Assembly (NCBI GenBank): GCA_950295325.1
Contig: OX485806.1
Coordinates: 5,704,001 to 5,768,000, forward strand
Direction: 5' to 3'
Source: Polytrichum commune
Taxonomy: Eukaryota > Streptophyta > Polytrichopsida > Polytrichales > Polytrichaceae
Length of the DNA stretch: 64,000 nucleotides
Made by a program: the position numbers and the translations under genes. Below the pieces are notes generated by a model. That model was not told the DNA's origin. It worked only from the letters and a program-made list of their open reading frames with translations, and did not search any database. Shown here one piece after another: positions 22,848 to 34,839 of the stretch; the stretch's first letter is position 1; every line of letters starts with the position of its first letter.

Positions 22848-25800
22848 TGTCACCAAAAATTCTCCACCCTTCGATTTCGTCCTAGCCCGAGTGGAAAAAT
22901 TATAATGACACGTAGTAAATCCTCCCTCGGTAATTCAATAAACATCATAATTCAAAAACATCATAAAAAAACTATAAGAATGTGTCACTGTTTTTTTGGA
23001 AGTTTGGACATAGTCTCCGTTTTTTGGCTCTCAAAAATTCATTTGAAGTCCAAAAATTGAGTTCTTGGTATCCATGGATAGGTAATGAAGTCCTCTACAT
23101 AAATATGCAATAATATTTTAAACTGCCACAAAGTATATGGTCGCAATTCTACACTGTTTCCTTTGAATCTGCATTTTTTCACTAGTTTTTGGAAGTTTGG
23201 ACATAGTCTCGGTTTTTTGGCTCTCAAAAATTCATATGAAGTCCAACAAAACTAAATGCTCCAATATAAGACTTTGCACATCCGCATAAGTATAAGGCTA
23301 ATCAATGTAAATCCAAGTATTCAAACAAAGCCATAAATTGAACTTTAAATCATTCACGCCCAACTATTACTAACAAGAGGTCAAGCCCTCTTCAAGGCCA
23401 ACTAGCCTTGGCTCCTAACCTTACACCCATGCACACACACGTGCTCCTATCTTGCTTCCCACGCACCCATACTTATAACACGTGGGGTGCCAAGGAGTAC
23501 GAAGGAAAGAGAGAAGGAGTAAGAGAAGAACGAGGCCTTAAATAGTGAGTTTGAGGAGGTGAGCACCCTCAAGGCTCACGATAAACTTTCGAAATCTCCT
23601 CCTACTTTGTAGGCTCTCATCTTATCTCTTGAGCCATTTTCCTAAAACAAACACCAAAGATCCTAATTCAATCATTTAACTACCCTTGGGTCTCTACCTA
23701 CTACGCTTACCAACTACGGAGCTTCCTTTTACTACTACATTTTTCATTAATCCACTCCAAATGAACTTAATGCTTAAACCTAGCTTCTTTCAAGCTTCAC
23801 TATTTTTATATTTTTGTAAATAATCATAAAACACTAAAACATCAATTGTAATGGTTTACAAAAGTTAAAACAAACATGTGGGCCCATTTTGGGCTCACAA
23901 GTAGCTCAAATTTAGGGTTGTCAAAGAACTCAAGTTCCCCAATCCCTCCGGTATCGTTGTCAAGCTTGTACACCCATTCAAATGTAGGGTTGTTAAAGAA
24001 CTCAAGTTTCCCAATCCCTCCGGTATCGTTGTCAAGTTCGTACACCCACTCAAATCTAGGGTTGTCAAAGAACTCAACTTCCCCAATCCCTCAGGTATCG
24101 TTGTCAAGCTCGTACACCCATCCAAATATAGGGTTGTCAAAGAACTCAAGTTCTCCAGTCCCTCCGGTATCGTTATTAAGCTCCTACAACCGCTCAATTT
24201 TAGGGTTGTCAAAGAACTCAAGTTCCCCAATTCCTCCGGTATCGTTGTCAAGCTCGTACAGTCATGCAAATCAAGGGTTGTCAAAGAAATCAAGTTCCCC
24301 AATCCCTCCGGTATCGTTGTCAAGCTCGGACACCCACCGAAATATAGGGTTGTCAAAGAACTCAAGTTCCCCAATCCCTCTGGTATTATTGTCAAGCTCG
24401 TACACCCATTCAAATGTAGGGTTGTCAAAGAACTCAAGTTCCCCAATCCCTCCCGTATTGTTGCCAAGTTCATACAGTTGCTCAAAAGAAGTGTTTCCAA
24501 AGAACTCGAGTTCCCCAATCCCTCCGGTATCGTTGTCAAATTCGTACACCCACTCAAATCTAGGGTTTTCAAAGAACTCAAGTTCCCCAATCCCTCCGGT
24601 ATCGTTGTCAAGCTCGTACATCCATCCAAATATAGGTTTGTCAAAGAACTCAAGTTCCCCAATCTCTCCGGTATTGTTGTCAAGCTCGTACACCTATTCA
24701 AATATAGGGTTGTCAAAGAACTCAAGTTCCCCAATCCCTCCGGTATCGTTGTCAAGCTCGTACAGTCATGCAAATCAAGGGTTGTCAAAGAACTCAAGTT
24801 CCCCAATCCCTCCGGTATCGTTGTCAAGCTCGTACACCCACTTAAATCTAAGGTTTTCAAAGAACTCAACTTCCCCAATCCCTCCGGTATCGTTGTCAAC
24901 CTCGTACACCCACTCAAATCTAGGGTTTTCAAAGAACTCAACTTCCCCAATCCCTCCGGTATCGTTGTCAAGCTCGTACATTCATCCAAATATAGGGTTG
25001 TCAAAGAACTCAAGTTCTCCAATCCCTCCGGTATCGTTGTCAAGCTCCTACAGGTGCTCAAAGTTAGGGTTGTCAAAGAACTCAAGTTCCCCAATCCCTC
25101 CGGTATCGTTGTCAAGCTCATACACCCACCGAAATATAGGGTTGTCAAAGAACTCAAGTTCCCCAATCCCTTGGGTATCGTTGTCAAGCTCGTATATCCA
25201 TCCAAATATAGGGTTGTCAAAGAACTCAAGTTCTCCAAACCCTCCGGTATCGTTGTCAAGCTCGTACACCTCTTCAAATATAGGTTTGTCAAAGAACTCA
25301 ACTTCCCCAATCCCTCCGGTATCGTTGTCAAGCTCGTACATCCATCCAAATATAGGGTTGTCAAAGAACTCAAGTTCTCCATTCCCTCCGGTATCGTTGT
25401 CAAGCTCGTACATCCATCCAAATATAGGTTTGTCAAAGAACTCAAGTTGCCCAATCTCTCCGGTATCGTTGTCAAGCTCGTACACCTATTCAAATATAGG
25501 GTTGTCAAAGAACTCAAGTTCCCCAATCCCTCCGGTATCGTTGTCAAGCTCGTACACCCACCGAAATATAGGGTTGTCAAAGAACTCAACTTCCCCAATC
25601 CCTCCGGTATCGTTGTCAAGCTCGTACACCCACTTAAATCTAGGGTTTTCAAAGAACTCAACTTCCCCAATCCCTCCGGTATCGTTGTCAAGCGCGTACA
25701 TTCATCCAAATATAGGGTTGTCAAAGAACTCAACTTCCCCAATCCCTCCCGTATCGTTGTCAAGCTCGTACACCCATTCAAATGTAGGGTTGTTAAAGAT

Positions 25801-25860
25801 CTCAAGTTCCCCAATCCCTCCGGTATCGTTGTCAAGCTCCTACAACCTTCCAAATCTAAT
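20700..25860. repeat. 72-bp coding tandem array (LRR units), interrupted at 22848-23904
   Basis: Nearly 60 units of 72 bp, each with the plus-strand core gttgtcaaagaactcaag and tcccctaatccctccggta-like sequence. Units differ mainly in the short stretch that encodes the variable LRR face (TLDLHDC, TLYLDGC, TLYFGGC and so on). Blocks of several units are repeated, for example 21290-21410 against 21410-21530. This indicates unequal exchange and recent expansion. Confidence 0.95.
22848..23899 (+). mobile_element. Solo LTR-like element, family 1, copy D, inside the LRR array
   Basis: Starts TGTCACCAAAAATTC with a family-like CGTCCTAGCCCGAGTGG block, and ends cccattttgggctcaca. The target duplication is AGTTG (22843-22847) and AGTAG (23900-23904), one mismatch. 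The flanks rejoin as catacagttg + ctcaaattta, matching intact repeats such as the one at 24470. A 55-bp segment (tttggaagtttggacatag...) is duplicated inside the element at about 22990 and 23186. The element supplies the TGA (23895-23897) that now ends the receptor frame. Confidence 0.85.
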
Positions 25861-26264
25861 TCCATCAGAGTGGTTATTGAAAACGTTTCTTTCGGTATTT
25901 GATTCAAGAAGGAACATCCTCGCAATTGCAATACTTGTAATTTTCGTAAAGATTTCCAAAGATTTGCAGTTGTTAATAGATTTCCACAAGTCTCCAAACA
26001 CGTTTTATCCCAAGTTTGGAATCTCATCTCACTCCGACTAAATTGTTCTAAGTCTATCATAAAACATTTCAAGCTCAAAGCGTGTGCAGCAAGTAGACAA
26101 ATGCACTCTATGTTGTTGATGACATGTGAACTCTCTTTGTCTTTGCTATGAAAACTTAATAAGCGAAGATTGTTCAGACCACCATCTTGGATTTGTGGAA
26201 CCTGAGATAGGTTGTGGTTTATTCCATTGCCAAAATAAAAACAACCTTGAAGTTTTCCCACATC
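23895..26264 (-). CDS. Kinase-NB-ARC-LRR receptor, exon 3: linker and first LRR block
   Basis: Begins after the acceptor gaaaaacag|gatgtggg (intron 26265-26503). The first residues are DVGKLQGCFYFGNG. About 130 residues of irregular linker/LRR sequence follow (NLRLLSFH, LQVLQLRGCSFLNQIP, LMELDLEGC). Then come about 27 near-identical 24-residue LRRs with consensus TTLxLxxCTSLTTIPEGLG. The LxxLxxLxLxxCxxLxxIP pattern is the plant NBS-LRR type. The frame is open to TGA at 23895, supplied by the terminal bases of LTR copy D. The present gene can therefore encode kinase, NB-ARC and roughly half of the former LRR domain. Antisense frames in this region are shadows of the 72-bp periodicity. Confidence 0.85.
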   Translation of the reverse strand, partial: DVGKLQGCFYFGNGINHNLSQVPQIQDGGLNNLRLLSFHSKDKESSHVINNIECICLLAAHALSLKCFMIDLEQFSRSEMRFQTWDKTCLETCGNLLTTANLWKSLRKLQVLQLRGCSFLNQIPKETFSITTLMELDLEGCRSLTTIPEGLGNLRSLTTLHLNGCTSLTTIREGLGKLSSLTTLYLDECTRLTTIPEGLGKLSSLKTLDLSGCTSLTTIPEGLGKLSSLTTLYFGGCTSLTTIPEGLGNLSSLTTLYLNRCTSLTTIPERLGNLSSLTNLYLDGCTSLTTIPEGMENLSSLTTLYLDGCTSLTTIPEGLGKLSSLTNLYLKRCTSLTTIPEGLENLSSLTTLYLDGYTSLTTIPKGLGNLSSLTTLYFGGCMSLTTIPEGLGNLSSLTTLTLSTCRSLTTIPEGLENLSSLTTLYLDECTSLTTIPEGLGKLSSLKTLDLSGCTRLTTIPEGLGKLSSLKTLDLSGCTSLTTIPEGLGNLSSLTTLDLHDCTSLTTIPEGLGNLSSLTTLYLNRCTSLTTIPERLGNLSSLTNLYLDGCTSLTTIPEGLGNLSSLKTLDLSGCTNLTTIPEGLGNSSSLETLLLSNCMNLATIREGLGNLSSLTTLHLNGCTSLTIIPEGLGNLSSLTTLYFGGCPSLTTIPEGLGNLISLTTLDLHDCTSLTTIPEELGNLSSLTTLKLSGCRSLITIPEGLENLSSLTTLYLDGCTSLTTIPEGLGKLSSLTTLDLSGCTNLTTIPEGLGNLSSLTTLHLNGCTSLTTIPEGLGNLSSLTTLNLSYL

Positions 26265-26503
26265 CTGTTTTTCAGAATACATGAAAGTATTAGCAACTTA
26301 TACTTGTGTAATATTTTATAAAAGTACTAGTACTTGACATGAGTTTGTGCTAAACATCTATGACATGCTAAAAATTTGCCAAATATCCACCCAAAATGTC
26401 ATTCTAAATTGAAGGTTTTCCATCAAGCCGAAAGTTTTGAAGCATCATTTGCAATTATAATACATAAGGGAATGTCTTAATGTAAACAATGCTAGTAAAA
26501 TAC

Positions 26504-27556
26504 CGAGCAGCTTGTAAGTCCGTTTGTGTTCCAAATTCGAGTACCCGCATACTCCTTCTCAGCAATCATTTGTCCCATGGCACGCAGTTGGTCGTGCATT
26601 TGCAAAATTTCATCACCGTCACCATCAAACTCTATGGTTACCAATGCTCGATGGAACAAATTCTCCAATGCGGAAATTGGAGGGATGTTGTTATCTGTCC
26701 ATATGCGTAGGGCTCTTTCTTTTGACATGCCACTAGGATGCACATCTCTACCGAAGAAGCAAGCTATGTCCAAAAACATATTTTTTTCTTGTTGAGTTAA
26801 ACCATCATCGAAGCTTACTCTCAAGGTATTCCATATCTCATCATCCTCCCCGTCCAAATTTCTTCCCCTTTCCATCCTTTGCAATGCACGTTCCCAACTT
26901 CGCAATTTTCCCTTTCCACGTAAGTATGCCCCCATGACTTTCAAACTCAAAGGCAAGCCCTTGCAACCTTCCACAATTCTGTCGTGTATATCATTAAATT
27001 GTGATGATAATTGAGATGCTTTCCAAGAAGAATGAATGTTGAAGAGAGTTTTTGCCGCAACATCATCTAACTTGCTCACATCAAACCTTCTACCACCCGC
27101 CCTCACACGATTTCTAATTGCACCCCGATCACGAGTTGTTATAATAAGTGTGCTACCCTTGCTCCGATCTAAGATGACCGTTGGTATAATGTCATCCACT
27201 TGAGCTTCATCCTTAATATCGTCCAAGATCAAAAGGACTTTCTTTTTGTCCAACAATTCTTCCATCAATTTGTGCGCATGTACTAAATCCTTAACTTCTT
27301 TGTCCATGCCAAATTTTGATAAAATTTCACATAGAATATCAAGCAAACTCCTACTTTTCAACTGCCCCACAAAACATGATGCATCGTATGTGGACTTCAC
27401 ATCATCAAATATGGCCTTTGCCAATGTGGTCTTCCCTATTCCACCCATACCCACAATACCCAGGGTATTCACTTCTTTGAGGTGATCTTTCACCCTTGCA
27501 AGGTTTTTCTCGAGACTAACCACCGTTGGATCATTTAGTAATGTTCCATCAAACAC
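26504..27556 (-). CDS. Kinase-NB-ARC-LRR receptor, exon 2: NB-ARC nucleotide switch
   Basis: 351 codons, phase 0 at both ends: acceptor catatag|gtgtttgatgg at 27557-27558, donor ctcg|gtattt at 26503. All NB-ARC landmarks are present: P-loop GMGGIGKTTLAK (37-48), kinase-2 LLILDD (108-113), RNBS-B STLIITTRDR (135-144), GLPLSLKVMG (200-209), ACFF (265-268) and MHD (320-322). An intact P-loop and MHD imply nucleotide binding and a normal ADP/ATP switch. The kinase-2 end resembles TIR-type more than CC-type receptors, although the N-terminal partner here is a kinase. The second locus (45501-45899) shows the same exon start. Confidence 0.92.
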
Positions 27557-27713
27557 CTATATGTACAACACATAAATATATCAATAAACTCTATTATATC
27601 TTACCACCAAAAAAATATGTTCAACTTCAAACATCCACAATAATAAATCAAAGCAATTAATAAATTGAGAACAACTTAAATAGTGAGCTTGCTGTAATGG
27701 AAGTGGCATTTAC

Positions 27714-29354
27714 CTTCTGACTACTGTGATTCGTTTCTTCTTTGCAACCTTTCAACGTTGTTGACAACTTGTGAAAAAAATTCCTAACTCCATCAAATTG
27801 CGGAACCATATCACTCAAATATGTTCCTTTCATGAACATTTTCTTCAAGCCTATAAGTCTCTTGCAAATATCCGAGAATGTCGGCCTTTGTAAGGGATCC
27901 TCTCTCCAACATTCCTCGATCAATTCGGTAAGCTCTCCACAATTGATAGGTAGCTCCGGCCTTTCACCCTTCTTTATTTTTGGAAGAATTTCTTTCATTT
28001 CATGTGTGTGATGAAATGGTACCTTCTGGGAAAGGATCTCTGAACATGTCATAGCAAAAGACCATACATCCGCTTGGAAAGGACATGCCATACGAGTGAG
28101 GTCTATTTCCCTTTGCTCAGGTGCCATATACCTTGGTGTACCAACAATATAGTCAGGTTTTTGTTTTTGCGGTTTGCTTTTAACTTCCATTTTAGATGTG
28201 CCATAATCAATCAATTTGACATTATAATGAGAAGGCCTTGTACCCTTTGCTCCATCAATGGTCATGGAGCTTAAAAGCACATTGCCTGGCTTTAAGTCAA
28301 GATGGGCAACATGCATGTCGTGAAGATACCACATGCCACTTCCAATTTGAAGCATAACATCAATTGCAACAACATATGGTAAGAGTGTCTTATTGAGCTC
28401 CTCCAACATTTTTGTCAAACTCATGTCCATCATCTCCATCACCAAATACAACTCCTTACGTTCTTTGTCTATTCCAGAACAAAAGTATTTGATGAGGTTT
28501 GGGTGGCTCAAGCCTGCCAAGATCCCAACTTCTTTGCGAAAACCAGACAAATCCTCTAGAACAATCAATTTTTTTGTTGCACTTGGCAATCCCAACCATT
28601 TTGATTCGTACACTGATCCGAATGCACCTGTACCCATTAGTTTCCCAAGTATAGGTTTTGGAAAATCTTTAGGTATTTCCAAAGCATCCAATTCTGCGCC
28701 TTTCACTTGTTGCAAGTCACATTCCAATCTCTTCCACAAATGCTTTGCTATTCTGTGTTCTTTGGAGTCCTCACGCACATTTTTAAGTTTATTCAACAAG
28801 TCTTGTTCATCGCCTTCAACTTCCTTCAAAGTAGCCACATTCAAATTTGTACACATTGTGTAATTTTGTGGGTTTGGATGGTTTGTCGAGTATATCTCGT
28901 GCACTGCCTCCCAACAACACTCCAAATCAAGCACGAGTTCCCGAAAGGCCTCTTTGTTGTTTAATTGGAAAAGAGCTGCACAACACCAATCTTCACTCCC
29001 ACATTCATTCACCAATACTCCCCCTTTTTGTATGATACGATGTGACTCCATCACCACCATCCTAACTTCGAAGGATTGCTTGATGGATGTGATCATCTCA
29101 ATAATACTATCCATGGTTGTAGAAAGCTTGTCGACAAACTTTGTGCATTGTCTCTTATTCAATACATCATCTCGTCAAAGAATAGTTTGCATTTTGATCA
29201 TTTCTTCCTTTTTCCATTGCAAAAATTCCAAAAACTCGCATGCATGCGGTGCCTCTTTCTGAACAAGTGTCAAGAAGTATATGAAGCAAGTGCTGATGAA
29301 CTGCCAAAGCATTGACAGTTGCTTCGCCAATACTCGCCAAAGCTCAACGGCCAT
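27714..29354 (-). CDS. Kinase-NB-ARC-LRR receptor, exon 1: N-terminal region and protein kinase
   Basis: Numbering is from 29162. An N-terminal helical region (1-170) has close similarity to the paralogue at 52394-52802. The kinase follows: Gly-rich loop GTGAFGSVY (177-185), likely ATP lysine at 197/198 (SATKK), catalytic loop HLDLKPGNVLL (287-297; HLD for HRD), DYG instead of DFG (319-321) and MAPEQ (346-350). The subdomain XI arginine motif is present (DPLQRPTFSDIC). The exon ends at donor cagaag|gtaaat (27713). Upstream the frame continues to an ATG at 29354 through 59 codons and one TGA (29175-29177). Either that stop is real and translation starts lower (ATG at 29114), or the N-terminus is broken. 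Cytoplasmic signalling kinase, substrate unknown. Confidence 0.85.
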
Positions 29355-29359
29355 GACGG

Positions 29360-32300
29360 AATAAAACCTACATTTTACATCAATTTTGCCAACATTTCAT
29401 ATTCTATGACTTTTGTAAACATACACAAATCCGACACTCCCAATTTCACTTAGTACAAACAAATTATTTTAAACACCTCTGCAAATCACAATCGTAAAAT
29501 TCATTCTAATTGAGATTTTCTTGATCTAGGTAAAGCCTTGCAATTCTCAAAAAAAAAGGACGGTACGCCAATAAAAAATAAGCCTTCAAAAGAGCACGTT
29601 TCATTTGTTCTCCTCGTCTAATTGTGCTCATAATCAAATCTCCCTTCCTTGCAATATCCCCAACATAAATAACATGGCCACATGTTTTTGTGTGAGCTCA
29701 TTTATACTGCTTGGGAAAATGTTTTTGCGGGAGTTCCCATGCAATTCAAAAACTCATTGCATGCATCACTATTCATTAACAATGACTGACATAGGAAATC
29801 TAATGAGTAGAATAGGCATCCTCCGCATACAAGCGACAAAACATGGTATTAAGAACAAGAAACTTAGATCGTACTCTCATCTACCATGGCAAAGTTACAG
29901 GACTCAAGTATTTTGCAAACACATAATGCAAAGATTTCCTATAACAATTCATATAATGAGCCATATATGTTGATTTCAGTACTCATTGCATTATTGATTC
30001 TTATCATAGAGGATGCATAATAGAGGTCCATTGGAGCTATAAGTGTGCTCATTATATGAGTGTGGTTGCTTTTGCATATATTTTTTTGTAGAATAATATT
30101 TCAAGTAAAATAGAAATGGAAAAGAAAAGTTCATGTCTTAGGGACTTCAAAGAACATTAATCCAAACATTCAATTTAAGGACAAGGTTATGGACAGATTT
30201 CATTGACATTGATGACTACGGAGGAGCCTAAAAACATCCAAAATAGGGGGTGTATAAACATTATCCATAAGGATTATTGATTGAACCTCATACAATTCAT
30301 CAATCAATACTAATGCATCCCAATCATCAAGCATCCTATATCCATGTGACCTATTTAAAGTCCTTTGCCCCTTATAATCATAACCCTATGTTACTATAAA
30401 ACCTATGAACTTACTTATTTTTGTTGTATACATCACTATATTATGCCATTAAATAATATAAGGCACCCTATTATTTTTATCGGACATAGCTATTAAAAAT
30501 GAGAAAATGATTGAAGTCAACATAAATTGAATATTTGTGAGTTTAACCCCAGCATCCTCACATTGAGGATGTAAGAAATGATTATTGAAGAGTAAAGTAA
30601 GACATATGTGATTTGTGGATCACAAAACTTGATGCATGGATGACTCCCGTTGTCCACAATACAAGTTTTAAAACGTGACCATACTTTGCGACATTTTGTC
30701 CCTAAGCAAATAGAAATCTCACTATGACTTTGTTCAAGTAATATAATAAATAACTTAGCTCACATACTCCCATATGACAAAACACAAATGCAACATGAAA
30801 GTGGTCATAGGCTCACCTTGAAGTACTCTTGAATATTCTCCTCAACAAAAATTAATGTTGGCGCCACGTTAGCTATGCTCAATGTGGGCCTAAACACAGA
30901 GCCAACAAAAAGATCACAATGAGCACACGTGGCCACTAGTATTTGACATATTGTAATAAAAGTAAAAGAGTTTCATAAATTTGCATAATCTCATATTTTG
31001 TTTCTCTATTCATAATTCGCAAAGCCGTTGTTTAGCTTCTTATCATACTGTAGGTAGTCACTCCAACCCCATGTTCCTCCTAACTTGAAAAAAAGATTGA
31101 TTGTCTAGAACCTCATCAACTTAATTGATAGACTTATGTTGAATGCAAGCGTAAAAACTGCAACATTTTCATAATGATGTCATTTTTGAAATCCTCGTAG
31201 CAGAGTATGATGTTCTTTACCCTCAACAATACAAATTGTTGTATTTGAATATACTCACTGCTAAACGTCACAAATAGCATAAGCTACCCACTCATCGCAA
31301 TGTTGTTGCTCATTCAAAGGTTGTTGGAATTTCATGTTGTAGATTTCTCAAAAACATCAATTGAAAGTGTTTTGGTCTAGCAAAATGCAAGACGGGATTG
31401 TTATTCTAAGGTATTGCTAAGCAATAGTGCAAAATCAAGCGTACAAGTTTTACACTATCTATTCATCTGCAGAAAATACATGCAAGTAACATTGACTCCC
31501 AAATCTAAAGCGTTGAAAATCCTTGCATTCTAGGCTAAATGTTACTCTAATAACATAGGTGATGAGTAAGGTAGGCACTTTGGTGTTAAAAACCTAAGTC
31601 TACAAGGTGACTCATGACCATGTATGGAGGTTGGACGCTTGATGTGGGGATGAGAATATAGATCTAACACCAAAGTTGCAAATGCTAAGTGATGAAACAT
31701 CTTAAAGGAAATGTCACGCAAGAAAGCAAAAGACAAGAAGCTCCACAAATATGACCAAAGCATATTCGTTCAAGACACTACCTTAGGACTTCCAGAGGTT
31801 GTGTCGCATTTTTTATAGGAGATCCACGTGTCTATGAGACGGAGTTACTTTCTAATCCTACAAAGAAGAACTATAACTTAATTATCTTGTTGCAGATCGA
31901 CCAATTAGTTGCATTCACGCAACATTCCTAAAGAATTGCATCCTCTTGATGCTCTACATTCTCTTAAGCAAATGTTTATAAATTCCTTCAAGTTTCAAAC
32001 TGAAGAATATACATGAACTTCCCATGTATATGATTAGTCGCTCAACAATGACATGCACCACTCAAATCAATATCCAAACGCTAAGATTTTAACCATTTAA
32101 AGATCCTTAATAACGCATGTGAGATTGAACCAGTTGGCAGCATGGTACTACGACACCTACTTGTACTCCCCCGGATATATGTCATTGATTCCATTCAGCA
32201 TAAGAGCATGTAAATGCAACCCCTTTAAGCATCAAATCTCTAAAAATCTCATGAACTCACGATATAGGAACACCTCAGAAGTTAAGTTTTTGGGCACGGT

Positions 32301-34835
32301 CTGAAACCACGGATACTGACTACAAACTTTTGGTTGGAAACCACACCAAAAAACAAAATGAAAGTTTGCATTTTGCAAAACTACATGCCGCTGGAAAAAA
32401 GAGAACATATCCTTTAAACATAGCGGGATAGAAAAGATTAAAGTATGTGTGAAGATAAAGGATCCCAGGGAGTGCACTGTTCAAGTACTGTATTTATACA
32501 CGTGGGTGCACAAAATGGGTATTATTTAAAACAAGCATGTACAAAATGTACGTACAAGAGACATATTGCTATTAAGCAAGAAGTAGATATACATGAGGCT
32601 ATAGAAAAATATATGTAAAGTACGCATTTACGCGTTTACGCGTTCAAGTCAGACCTGGACCAAGAATCATGTGTTTTTTCATCCACTAAGTAACGACTTT
32701 ATAACTAAAAATCCATGATTTGATATTATACATATAATAGGGCCATATTTTTGCATTTCCAAACATTTGTACACATGTTATATACAATTTCTGTATTTGT
32801 TTTTGGACCCTTGTGTACGTATGGAAATGTATTTTGAAGCAATGAGATTTGTAAGTATATTGCTTGATTTTAGCAAAAATAAAATGTATACAGGGGTATT
32901 TTAATAAAGGGCATCCACGCACGTGATGCTTGGTTTTAATGAATAGTGCACTCCCTGAGTAAAGGATGAGAGCGTCAATGAAACCCTCGTCACTCCAAAA
33001 ACATCGATTGTCCAAAGGATCTCAATGGAATAAAAGACAGTGACACAATACATATTATCCTTCTTGACTTTCACCTAGTATGATGTTATACAACATTCAA
33101 CCTTGTACATAATGCCAAAATAATGCAAAAAGAAGGAGGAACTTAAATGAATCATGAGGCTAACGAAATTGGACACGTCTGGTGTTGGATCTCCATAAGC
33201 GGATCTGTAACTTGATGCCACATAAAGCTCTCAGTAGACTTGTGGTTCTCACACTCCCTACCTCTCCAAATCCGCCATGTCTAGATCCTCATGCTTTTCA
33301 CAATGAATCATAAATGTCCGCCTTTACCAAGGCAAGAGTTGAAGCCCAAGGTGAAACTCAAAGTGCAATGCATTCGGTCAATGTATGATTAGTCGAAGAT
33401 GGCGGGGAGGAGCTCACTTTGAAGCAACCAAAATACAAAGGCGCAGGTATGGGCCAAGCCTCACACATTAGGTTCAACCTGCCGCCTTTGGAGGCTCAGC
33501 AATCTTGGATAGAGAGACAATTGTGACTAAACTAATGATGTTGGCATGTCACTTGAGTTTAGTTCAAACTTGGTAAGTGGGGCCACCACATAGATGCACC
33601 TTCATTATCCACATGTGCCCCTCATTTCTCCTCCTCACAGACCCTAAAGTTTATCACGTCTTTTCCCACAACCAAGATGTACCAATTTCACCTTCTAGGT
33701 ACTTCAAAACATCGGCAACAATCGGGATCAAATTCAACCCAACCCGCATCCCTTGCACCATCATGAACCTTATCTAACCACCTTAACCGAACTGCCCACT
33801 CTAATGCTCTTAATGGTAGGAATCAAACTTCAAAAGATTGCAAGTTTAACTCGAAATGATACAACATCACCATGTACGATAACTAAGTGTTTTGAAACCT
33901 TCAAGTACGTCCCAACTTAACCACCATAGGCTCCACCAATTCTCAAGTTGCACTTAGAACATATGAAATCATCGATGTTGGATGCATAGTCACAACCTTG
34001 AATCAATACAACAAACATCACGTTTCCTCAAACGTTGTCAAATGTCCAAGTATTAAAATAGTTGTTACATGCAGTGGATCGTGTGCCTACTAAACAATGA
34101 GCAACATGGATGCATGTTCTCGTGCTCAAGATCCCACGAGACACATTTCCAATGAATTAGATCGTACTCGATACCCACAAAATTCAAAGGCTTGATAAAT
34201 TTCCTACTAATTCTGAGACTACAACAAATATCCTAACTTGTTTGATGTTCCTCCATCTGGAGTACAAAAACTGCTTGGTTCACTGACTTGCACAACAAAC
34301 ATACACGAACACTCAATCACAAAACTCAATGACCTTATCTCCAAACCCACCACCAGACTTCTACTGAAATCCACATACATTATGACATAAAATATCACAC
34401 ATGTCTGACTCTAAACAAATGATAGTTAGACCACCAACGACCAAAGCGTTCAACTTATAAGGCTCTGCTCGTTGAGATCCCACACCTGATTTTCACGCTT
34501 GTCATTAACATTCAAGTCGAACTCATAAACATCATATTCGAAATAGGGAAACTAAATGGACAGTGATTCACTACGTCCCCTCCAGCAGATCTACAATAGA
34601 GGAGCATGGCTATGGTGCTATGCCACCTTTGAAGGTACTCTATTGCCGTTGGCCGATCTCAGAGGTCGACTCATTCCTCAACAAAACCGTAAGTAATCCA
34701 CAACTGTAACTGCGACACCAAGTTTCTGAGAATGCTCTATGCCTCTCCAATGGACTGTGTGGATTGCACAAGTAGTTGAACCACAACACATCTCGTCTAC
34801 CATTTCGCACAACAGATCACCAAGCTAGTCTCACA
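29360..34835. other. Long intergenic AT-rich stretch
   Basis: Contains the presumed promoter of the minus-strand receptor gene just above 29360. No supported gene, repeat array or element end was found in the rest. Short frames (for example 29605-29973 and 32686-33015) have no recognisable motif. Confidence 0.45.
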
Positions 34836-34839
34836 AACA

